A DNA stretch of 64,000 nucleotides from Mya arenaria (Eukaryota > Mollusca > Bivalvia > Myida > Myidae). The DNA is taken from positions 75,829,232 to 75,893,231 of the forward strand of contig NC_069126.1 of NCBI RefSeq assembly GCF_026914265.1, written 5' to 3'. The notes below the pieces were generated by a model. The model did no database searches and was not told the DNA's origin. It saw only the letters and a program-made list of their open reading frames with translations. Made by a program: the position numbers and the translations under genes. Below are positions 41,901 to 54,053 of the stretch, piece after piece; within the stretch, counting starts at the first letter, position 1; each line of letters starts with the position of its first letter.

Positions 41901-44900
41901 TAGTCAGACTCAAGAGCAATGCGTATCAGATTATAGCTGTCCTCACAATGGATCGTAAATTAATTTATACAAGCTGAAGTTATTTAGAAATTTTGTTTAA
42001 TATGATTGTATTTGTAATTTTTTGACATATGAGCATGTTTCCTCACTTCCAGGAGCTAGAGTCTGACCAGCCATCAGAGCAAGGCCTGGATGAAATATGG
42101 GATGTGGGTGACAGGACACGAAACACACGCTCCGCCATTGTTGCAAAGAATCGGGATCTTGAGTACAAGTGTAAACAACAGGAAAAGGAATTACGGAGAT
42201 TGAAGGATAAACTACACAACATGACAAAACAGGTAGGGTTGACTGGACTGCCATAATGATTGGGGATAAAACGATAATTGAGTATTGTCAAAAATTGATC
42301 ATTTTATAATTGAGGTTCTTGATAATTGATTGCATAATCTCGGTGCCTTTATTCTCTAAAAATAGAAAAATCTGGCAGAACCACATTGTAAATCATTTTG
42401 AATTAAGTTAAAAAACTCAATCTTATTATGGAAAAAATACTTTAAAATAATGGAAATACAACATATAAATTTGCTTTCATGTTAATTTATTGTTGAGTAC
42501 ATTTATTTCATACATTTTATGAACTTTAGATTTTGATTAGATAATCAAAAATTGCTAAACGGATTATTTCCACTGGTTGATTATGATTTTATACAGATTT
42601 TCAATCCCTAATTCTGATGCACCCATAAGCTTGCCTGACAAAATGTTGTGCTTTTATCCCAGTCCTTGTGCTATTGGAAGGGCAAATTTACCTCGATATA
42701 AATCTATTGTGGGTAATTTGAAATGACAGGGGTTTCTGTCAGTTTTTGTTACCCTATCAATATATATCTTAGGAGGAGAATCGTAACCAGAGGGTTGCAG
42801 ATGTGTTTCAAGAGTTCAGACGGCGGACAGCCCGTGCCCACCACACCATGGATGATAAGTATGGACTACAAGTATAAAAAATAATATCGGAGTTTACTCT
42901 ACTGTTTCAGCTTGGTATAGATTTTGTCCTACGGCCATAATGTTTTCATTTACTTGCTTGTCTGTTTTTTAAAGAAAAGCTGGGATATTGTGATAGCTTT
43001 TGTGTCGTTGCTGTCCGCATCATTGACATCAGCCAAAACTGTTCTAGATTTTCAAATGAAACTTGGTACACTAGTTGCCAGAGACAATTTAAATGTGTTT
43101 AACTGTCCAATTTTTTAAAGCCGGAGGTCCATACATGTACATCCAGATTTAATAGTTGTCGAATTATTCCCGGTGTTCAACTAAAGAAAAAAATTGCTTA
43201 GATGTGCCCTTATATTATTCCTTGTTTTCTTATAATTTCAGCAAGATAGTTATAATTCTTCTTGTCTGATTAGTTTGATCCTTGATGGACTATTTTAAAG
43301 CCAAAACTTACTATTGTTCAATATTTTAAAAGACACTTATTGATATCTCTGTGAAAATAGTAAGTGGAATGTTTTTACGTTAAATTCTATGTAACCTCTT
43401 AGAGGAACACCATAGGACATATTAAAATATGAGACTATTAAAGATATTAGTACAGCGAAATCAGTACATTCTAAACTGCTAAATGTGTTTATACCAAATC
43501 TGTAATGAACAACTAATGAACTTGTAATTTGTCATATTTTTTCTTTGAATTTTGCATTACACTATATTGCATTATCTTATGCTTTGCTATTACTTAAATG
43601 TGTGTGTGTGTGTGTGTGTTTTGTGTCTGTGGCAGCTTAGAAAGCTTTAAAGATGGATCATTTGCCTTAAAAGGTTGACAATTCTATATTGATTTTGCCC
43701 TAGATTGCTAGATGTGATTGACTCATATGAGAGACAGCTACAGAAATTGGAAAGAGATTTAGAGATTTACAGGTAATCACTTATGAAAAGCATATTTAGG
43801 CGTGAATGCACAAAAGGTGCTATCTGCTACTATTTTTTATATACACTCTATGCGACATAGAGTTTTTTTGTTTTCATCCCGCTAATAATGAATCATCAAA
43901 ATTTATATAAACAAGACCAAATGTTTGCACTTATTTGACTGTATAATGTTTTGATCTTTTTAAAACGGGAAAAATCCAACGGTTTTACTTTTGGGTTATT
44001 TTAAGTCTTGTTTGACAATGTTTGATACCCTGGTATTCGTTAATGCTCGGTGCTCAAGCATTAAAATCCTTCTAAAATTATGAAACTTTTACCATTTTGA
44101 TTTAAATGACAACATCTTTAGATTGAAGCAAAACTTTGTGAGGCAATTATCCTAAGGTACATAATTATGTGTAATGTGAGGAATTGTTTTCCATTGCTGC
44201 CGACGTTGGTCTGACTGCTTAGTTTCAAACTGGGGGAGGGGATCAAAGCTGTTGTGTATTTACTGTTTACTTATTCATTTGAGGCTAGATTGGCTGAAAA
44301 AAGGCCATGCTCCCCTGACTCTTTGTTTAAATATCAAGTATTAAACTTTTAAGAAAACTGTGAAAGTTCAATACATATTAAATTGAGATACATGTTCATT
44401 TGTATGCTAGCAGTTGTCCCTCAGTCAACCTGTTGGCAAACATGTGAATTTTTCAACAAAATACCGTGATAAAGTATATACCATGATAAAGAATATACCA
44501 TACGTCTCCCTCATTTAATGTCATTCATACTTTGTGATCATAATGATATCATATGAAAACTCTCTAGGTTTCATATTAAATTGGCATTAACCTAGAAGTA
44601 GTTCTTTTGCGAAATTGTTTTGTTTTACCATGTTCAAAATAAATATGTACCAATTTAGGAATGGTGAAAGTCACAGGTCTGATGAGACTGCCGAAGATGA
44701 CATTTCTTCCTTTCATTCTGTTGCCCACCACAGTGAGACTTCATCCAACTTCAAGAAACTAATCAGGGTAGGGGCTTACATTGTGAATGTTTAAAGAATT
44801 TGTAGTTGTGTAAAATCTTCGTATTTTGAGGTATTATTGTGTAAAACCTTTGTATTTTGAGGTATTATTGTGTAAAACCTTTGTATTTTGAGGTATTATT

Positions 44901-47900
44901 GTGTAAAACCTTCGTATTTTGAGGTAATATTGTGTAAAACCTTCGTATTTTGAGGTATTATTGTGTAAAACCTTAGTATTTTGAGGTATTATTGTGTAAA
45001 ATCTTCGTATTTTGAGGTATTATTGCGTAAAACCTTAGTATTTTGAGGTATTATTGTGTAAAACCTTTGTATTTTGAGGTATTATTGTGTAAAACCTTCG
45101 TATTTTGAGGTATTATTGTGTAAAACCCTCGTAATTTGAGGTATTATTGTGTAAAACCTTCGTAATTTGAGTTATAATTGTATAAAACCTTCGCATTTTG
45201 AGGTATTATTGTGTGAAACCTTTGTATTTTGAGGTAAAACTGTGTAAAACCTTCGTATTTTGAGGTATTATTGTGTAACACCTTAGAATTTGTGAGGTAT
45301 TATTGTGTAACACCTTAGAATTTGTGAGGGACTATTGTGTAACACCTTAGAATTTATGAGGGACTATTGTGTAACACCTTAGAATTTGTGAGGGACTATT
45401 GTGTAACACCTTAGAATTTGTGAGGGACTATTGTGTAACACCTTAGAAATGATGAGGTATCAATGTGTAACACATATGTTGTAATACCGGTACCTCAGAA
45501 ATGGACAAGTATTATTATGCAACACCTTAGATTGTAACACCTCAGAAATGGTGGGTAATTGTTGTTTTACTATATTGCCGAACTATTACCGTATAGGGTT
45601 TGGCAATAGTGCATGGCAAACAGCATGGCAAACATACAATCAATTTCACATCTTTCATCTTTAAGTACCGTATTATACAGTGTATAGGATGCTAGCATAG
45701 ATAAAACGCAGGTGAAAAATGGGTAAAAACCTGAATGTAAAACTGACTCAGTATTTCAGGCATATGAAAAACAGATAAAGGAGTTGAATGTCCAGGTGAA
45801 AAAACTGGAAGATGAGAAAGAGATCATCAAGATGGACGTCAATGCCAGGTACAGTTTCATTTTTTTTTTTGTGCTTAAGCATGTGAAGTTCTACATTGCT
45901 GTACATACGGTGTCAGTGATCACAATATACCCGGTAATATCATTTATGGACCGTTCCACAAACACATTATCAAGAATAACTCAAAAATGAAGTCTTAACT
46001 TTAGGACCTTTTGTTCTTAAACATTTACCTCAATAGGGTGCTATCCTCAAAGTAATATTTGCATGAATTTATGCCCGGGACTCACAGCCTCTTGTACCAG
46101 ATCCTTGGGGATTATACAGTATGTGAATGAAAATAATTTATTTTGGTAGTTAGAAAGTGAATAACTGCATTATAAAATTCGGAATGTGTTGTTCCATAAT
46201 ATTTCGGTTTAAGATAACCATACATGATTATTTTTCCTAATAAGGTCTTCACAAATGAGTGCTTTAATGCCATGCACAGCATAGAATACTGTTTCTAAAA
46301 TGGCAGTAATAGCTTCTAGTACATGTAGAATTTTCAATTTAAAAGTCTTGATGATTGTGTCAAAGCTCAACTGATATATCTACATAAATTCTTAGTGCAA
46401 CAGTAAAATATATAGTATTTTCTCTTGAATTTTAAAGTGTATGTTAATGTATTTCCAGACCTGAAGTTAAAGATTACAGAGTGGTTCAACTGAGAGTTAA
46501 TAAACTAGAGAAACTGTTGGCCCTACATAACATCAGGTATGAAAAATATCTTCTTTTCTTTAGATGAAAAGTTGTCATTGCCGAGGTGCCTTTGTCAGAG
46601 TCATTCAAGGACTTGAGCCTTGGCCATATCTCAAAACCGCTCAAGAACTTCACACGCTTATATTTATTTTCCGATGAAAGCAACATCTTTGGATATGTTC
46701 AGATTGTGAATCATCTCATATTAATATAAAAAGCGTATTTTTGTTTTAATCGTGTCAGCAAAGTTTTAATTCATGATTTGTTTAATGAAGTATAACTGCG
46801 TTTGCTTAAGGATGCCGGGGACCAAGCGAGAACCTTGAGTGATCTGATGTTTCAAACGACCCAAAGTTTCATTTTAGTCTGTTATGAAATGTAGAAATCG
46901 CTCATATGTTCCAAAGCTGTCGTATACTTAATGTGAAAATGTTAAAGAAAAACCATTTACTGGAGAATCAGCAAAGTTTATTTTTACAAAAAAAGCTCAT
47001 TTTCTAAACAAACAACATAAGAATATGATTAAATACTCAAATGCTCTTATCAAGTATTAGCGGTCAAACGTTAACGGTGAAAGACATTTTTTCCCACCTT
47101 TTCAAGTCCTTGTTAACACCTGCCAATTGTTTGTTTATTTGGAATATGCTTTCGGGGTAATAGTAAGGTTTTGAGCATGATTTGTTCATTTGGGACCGGC
47201 AATGGTGCTCGACCCCTTGATGTATTTAGGTTTTGATCCATCGCCAGTATGTTTTATATGAAAATAGAGGGAATAATGGTCGGGACAAGCTTCAACCTCG
47301 ACTGACGGAAGTTTTTGAATGACCGCCTGTTCGAATAACCACATTTTAACTGTATCTTAGTTATCAAGTTTGTAAGGAAATATTAATGCCTTTGCATTAT
47401 TTGGTGGATTGGACAGTTTTGCCCTATTGATTTCAGCATACCAGGAGAGAAGGTTAAGATTGACCCTTACAGAATGAAGAGGAAGTTCAGTACCCGGGTA
47501 GAAGATCTGGATTATTTGCCCTTGGACCTCTGTCATCAGTACCTGAAGGTAGATAAGCCTCTAAACTGAACAAAAAAGACTGTATCATTATTATTATTGG
47601 TCTTGAGTCTAAAATTTCCTAGCCATCTACATGTCATAACGGCATGCTAATCAATTTAGTTACAACCTGGAGATAGTGCTGGGCATGAAATATAATAGTA
47701 GCTAGGTTTTCATTGTTACAATGAAATGGCTCAATGATGCGTAGGGAAAAATGCATTATGGTTCATGAGCTGTGGTATGGCACTTTATGAATGAAATGCC
47801 TCAGGGATTAAGTATTTAGCTAGTAGTAAAATATCTTTCCCTGCATACAGCAGCTGGGCAAGGAAGGTAAATGCATCTGTGTTTTTTGCTTTTAAGCTTG

Positions 47901-50900
47901 TACATATTAATTTCCAGGACATAAGCATTGAGCTGGAAGTGAAGGAGCTTGATACAGTGATTCCCCGCATACAGCGGATGGGCAAACAGCTGGAGGAGGT
48001 CAGCAAATATGAACAGGTCGGTGGAGTTGTTGCTTTAGTGTGGCTAGTATTTAGTAGTTATGTTTGGCATTTCAAGTTATATTATTAACTAGGTTTTCAT
48101 ATAGTGACAGATGGAGTTATGTGGCCCCATTTCAACTAAGATTTTTTAAAAATATGGGGATTGGACAATAATTCATCGATAAACTCTTGGAAAGGTTGAA
48201 AGATTTATTTAAAAAACAAACCACTAATTTTAGGCAAGCTATGAACCCTTTTCAACATAGAATTTGCCAAAAATATGTTGTCCGGACAATTACTTATGAA
48301 TGAGTTCACAGATTTAAGTTTTAATACGAATGTTCAACACTTTAAACTTAAAGGTAAGTTAGACTTAATTTTCAACAGAGTAATGGTCCTTTCCAACTTT
48401 GAATTTGCCCAAATAACTTCTCCAATAAAAACAGTTTTTGGAGAAAAACTACCAATATTTGAAGGAGGTATGGCCCCTTTTCAAATCAAGAGTGAACCAT
48501 TTTTGTGTCTGGGAGGCCTGTGGGGTATTCATCACTCTTGTGACAGGTCCAGCTTAAGATACAAGTATAAACCATTTTTAACAACCTTATTTACCTATTA
48601 GATATATAATTTAAGTGCTAGTTTTCTTGATAAAATAAGTGTGTGAACATTTGATTAGCTCTCGTGTGTGATGTGTTGCTAGTTCTGTCGCTCGGCCCAG
48701 GACATAGTTAACAGCCTGTCAGACAGCGAGCGTAAGGAGCGACGGGGGAATCACAAGATGGGTCATGTATCCTCTGACACCCTCAACCACATGCTGACTG
48801 TACTGGAAAACTGGCGGGACGATGAACAAGGGATGGAGGTAGGGGAGATGTAGACATTTAGGGTCTAGAAATGTTGCTAGTGAACTGTATAGAAATACAT
48901 TATTGTACATTATTTCAAAGTGAGATACGTGACCCATAGGTTGTAGACTTGGCTGGTTAGTGACCCAACCATGGCTCAGCTGTTGACATGGTATTATAAA
49001 TTCATTGTTCGCTACACATGTTTGTATTCATAGCTGCTAGTGCTAATGTTTCAGGAGTTGCAAATGTCCATTAACCGGCTTGGTGAACGGTGTGCCCCTT
49101 GGTTGAAGATTCGCCTGGTGGGTGAGCCGACCATGGCCAAGATTACCAGCGCTGTGGACAGGATTGTGTATGATGATGGAATAGAGGCCCAGGTACTGGC
49201 TAGAGGCTAGAACTAGATATATAGTTTTTAGCTCGACGATTCAAAGAATAGTGGGGCTATACTACTCGCCCCAGCGTCGGTGTCCGGTTAAAGTTTTAGG
49301 GCAAGTTGGGATTTTCATTTATAAGTCCAATACCCTACATTCAATTGACTTAATACTTCACATAGTTGTTCAGGGCCATCGCATGATGAGGTTAGATAAC
49401 TCCATATTATTCTTTACACAGATTATGGCCCCTGATTGACTATGGAACTTGGGTTGAAGTTTTAGGGCAAGTTGGAATATTTACTAATAACTTCTATATC
49501 CTTTGTTCAATTGACTTAATACTTCACACAGTTGTTCAGGACCATCCCACAATGAGGTTACATAACTCCATATTATCCTAAATACAAGTTATTGCCCCTG
49601 ATTGACTTAGATTAAAGTTTTAGGGCAGGTTAAAGTTTTAGGGCAAGTTGGGATTTTCACTTAAAACTCCAATACCATTCATTCAATTGACTTAATACTT
49701 CACACAGATATTCAGAGCCATCACATAATGAGGTTAGATAACTCCATATTATCTTTTATACAAATTATGGCCCCTGATTGACTATGGAACTTTAGTTAAA
49801 GTTTTAGGGCAGGTTGGGATATTGTTTAATAACTTCTATACCCTTCATTCAATTGACTTAATACTTCACACAATTGTTCAGGACCATCACCCAATGAGGT
49901 TACATAACTCCATATCCTTAAAACAAGTTATGGCCCCTGATTGACTTAGGTTAAAGTTTTAGGCAAGTAAAAGTTAAGGGCAAGTTGGGATTTTAATTAA
50001 AAAAATTCTTTACTGTTCATTAAATGCACTTAATAAAATTCAAAATTATTTATGACCATCTTACAAGAAGAAATATAACTCCGTTTTAAGCCTAAATACA
50101 AGTTATGGCCCTTCAATTTTTTAATTTTTTTTAATTTGAAAGGCATATTTGTATATTTTTAACCACATTTTCATAATGGGAAATCAAGTTATTTGAATGA
50201 CTTGCGTCATTGTTTGGGCGGGCTGGTGGGAGGGCAGCATCAAAGTCACCTTATGTATCAAATAATTTTAGTTAGGTTTGACATAAAGAGACCAAACTTG
50301 GTATTATTACATCGTTATTGTAATCTAAGTCAAAGCGGCGTAGTCGAGCGCGCTGTCTTACGACGGCTCTTGTTTAAAAGTGTTTTTAGTGCAAGAAGTT
50401 TCAGATAAAGAAAAACACATTTTTTAGATCTTTTTCAACTTTTTGTTTACTAACTGGTGAATATTTTCTGTTGGACATACTGCCTGACTTTGCACCATCA
50501 GACCACTGTTGAGGGTTTAAGAAGTGTAAGTATATTAATGTTGTAATATGCTTATGCCTCAAATAAAAAAACAAATGTATCCCCTCCTACAATTAAATCC
50601 ACCTGGATAGTGGGAAGTGAAATTTTATCTGGCCTTATTAGTATTACCACAAGTTTGACATTGACATTTTTACACACAGGCCAATAGGACCCTATCTGCT
50701 TAGTCCTGTAGTATATCATCTCCCACATCTCTTTGACATAGCCAGCATCCCTGACATGTACCTAAAATAAAATTTTACTTCATCATAACAGGATGGGCAG
50801 GAGCACCCGAACCGGGCAGTCTTGGAGAATATTGTCTCCCACTTCCAGACCCTGTTCGACGTCCCGAGCGTATCTGGAGTGTACCCTCGAATGAACCAGA

Positions 50901-53900
50901 TCTTTACCAAACTTGGAGAGGTTCACAATGTACTCAATACTCTCAAGAATCTGCTTGGTCTCAGTAAGTGATGAGTATCTCTTGTATTAGTTTATACTGA
51001 TTTATTTTCGCCTGATTGTTAAAACAGCTTGAAATTCATCACTGTGAGGAAGACTGTGTCTTTTTTGAGATGCCAGGAGAAAATGTCCATGTCAGGGATT
51101 GAACCTACAACCACCTAGGTGATAGGCATACACCTATACCACTATGACCTTTCTTATCCCCAATGAATATCTGTTACATTGACATCAACCCAGTTCTGCA
51201 TATTTGGCAGCAAATATTTTCCTGCTTGGTTTCATTCATTGATAGGTGTTAGCCAGGAGGGGTTATTATTAGCTTGTCTGTTTTCCAAAGAAAAATAGGT
51301 CAGTATTGCAATCGGCTTGGTGTTGGTCTATTTGGCATGTAAAATCTTGGTCATACCTCGAAATCCTTCAGGATGTTCAAATGCAACTTAGTAAACATGT
51401 TGCAAGAGACAATACACGCATGGAGCAAGGGTTAGTAACCCATGAACTACTGGAAAAACTCCAACTTGATATCACCTTACAGTGCATTTGTTTCAATTGA
51501 TACTATAATGATTTGTTTGTTGAGTGCATCAAAAATCAATGTTCAATCATAAGAGACATGCATTTGTAGATGGTATGAAATAAAGTGTGACATAAAACTG
51601 TGCTCTCAAATCTATATCAAACAAGCATGTGTATTTCTTCATTCTGTAATATGGAATAAACAGCTATCACATAAGTATAGTCTTTAAAGAGGCATCTTTT
51701 TCCACAGGCAAGGATGCAAAATCGGCCGCCATCGTAGACGGTGTGGGGAGACTTGTACAACAACACAACACCACCACCGTACAACAGCTGAAGACCCTGC
51801 TGCAGACAGAGGACTTGGATGGGTAACACTAGCTAGCAGGGTTTTCCCTGTTGTAATTAGAACATGAATTGTACTGTTTTCCATAGTTTTCATGGATTAA
51901 TTTCTTCCACTGTACAATTTTTCACATTGCAAAATGTTATGAGGATAAATTGACCTCATGACAAAGATGCCCTGTCCATAAAATTTTTGGACAGATGTTT
52001 GCAATTGAATTTAATTCTTAACTTACATGTTATTATGACATTAATTCATTTTAATAGACATGTCAGGCATGTTTGTATTATGTTAGGCAGGATTAAGCTT
52101 CCAATTGATCGGTGGACTTGGTAAACTATCAAACTTCTCCTTATTTTGAGCTAAAGGAGAATCGTTTTTTAATAGAAACTAGAGAAGAAAATATGGCATG
52201 ACAGAAACTTTTTCTTTGTCTTTAAAAAGCTTCTCCCTGTTTTCAAAGACTAGACTGACTCCTGTAATTTAACAGCTATTATATCCAAATATAATATGGG
52301 GAATGCGGACTAAGTAAGATACCCATGTTTGATTCATTCTGTTACACTCAGCTCATCAGTAATAACATCACAAGGTACCCTGATAACAGGGATCCCAGAT
52401 GTTTAGCTTGGTACCACTAACTGAACTCACATGCATCCAAGCTGGGAATGGAATCTGATCATGGCCTGGTGGGAAACAAATGCGCTAGCAACTGTTCTTA
52501 CAAAACAACTCAAAGTTATGTTTTAAGGCTATGTTACTTCTATGTATCTCTTCTCCTTTTCAGTGTCATAAGGCGACTACATGAGCATCAGGAATTCTTC
52601 CCAGCCTTCTATGAGATCATGAACAAACTCATTGAAATTTTAGGTAATTATTTTTCTGTACATATATGTAAAGGATTATTGTGGTTCAATGTTAGTTGTA
52701 TTTCAATTAATCAACCTGATTAGATGCTGAATGATTCATGACAATTTGGTGTGATTGGTCATACTACTACCAAAAAATCTTAATTCAGATAGTTATTGTT
52801 ACATAATTATTAATCCCCCGCCATGGAGTGGGGAGGGGATTATAGGAATGCACTACATCCGTCTGTCAGTCTGTCTGTCTGTCTGTCCGTCTGGCTGTAA
52901 CATTTCATGTCCGCGCTATAAATTACTTATGCATGGATGGATTACCATATTACTTGGTACAAATGTTGTCCTCATTGAGAGGGTGTGCAGTGACCTTGAC
53001 CCGGGTCCATACCTCAAAGGTCAAGGTCACACGAGACATTTAAAGGTCAGAGTATGCATGCTCCTCTCCGTGCTATAACTTACTTATGCATGGATGGATT
53101 ACAATATTAATTTGTACAAATGTTGTCCTCATTGAGACGATGTGCAGTGATCTTGACCCCGGTCCATACCTTAAAGGTCAAGGTCACAGGAGACATTTAA
53201 AGGTCAGTGTACACATGCTCATGTCCGCACTATAACTTACTTATGCATTGATGGATTACCATATTACTTGGTACAAATGTTGTCCTCATTGAAACAATGT
53301 GCAGTGACCTTGACCGGGGTCCATACCTCAAAGGTCAAGGTCACACGAGACATTTAAAGGTCAGAGTACACATGCTCAACGACTCATTTTCCTTCCTTTT
53401 TTAGCCAAAATAACCTTGATATTGATCTTACCTACGCTACTCACAATAGGAATAACTTTCAACAAATATACTTTTTTTAATATGTTCATATATCCAAGAA
53501 TATTTAGGTTACCTATCAAACAACTAGTATTTCCTATATTCCCACTCTTGAGCAGTTGTTGTGTACAATTTTGGACAGATTCAACATACCTGTCAGGTTG
53601 CGAGAAAAACAAAATATACTAAATAACAATAGCCGTCCTTTGGACTGCCTTGTTTTACTCTTACTAAGAGGGAAACAAGGCAGTCCAAAGGACGGCTATT
53701 GTTATTTAGTATATTTTGTTTTTCTCGCAACCTGACAGGTATGTCTTAGGAGATCTTTATTAAAGCTGCACTCTCACAGATATACCATTTTTACACTTTT
53801 TTTTATTTTTTTGTCTTGGAAAGAGCAATTTTTTGCATAAATATCTGCAAACCAATAATATAAGATTGCTGACAAAAAATCAGATCGTAGTTTTTCATAT

Positions 53901-54021
53901 TTCCGTTCAAAAATTAATGTTTTATGGCTTAAACCGTTACTAATGGTTTAAGTAAAGTGCATAAAACATCATTTTTATACGCCCGAAGGGTCGTATTATG
54001 TTATGGCCTCCATCGTCTGTC

Positions 54022-54053
<32 letters not shown>

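Noticed and set aside
44805-45480. CRISPR-like regular repeat spacing
   Set aside because: Units are contiguous with no unique spacers: a eukaryotic minisatellite.
53376-53612. 78-aa minus-strand ORF
   Set aside because: Its start region lies in the arm of the inverted repeat and the remainder is AT-rich intron sequence.
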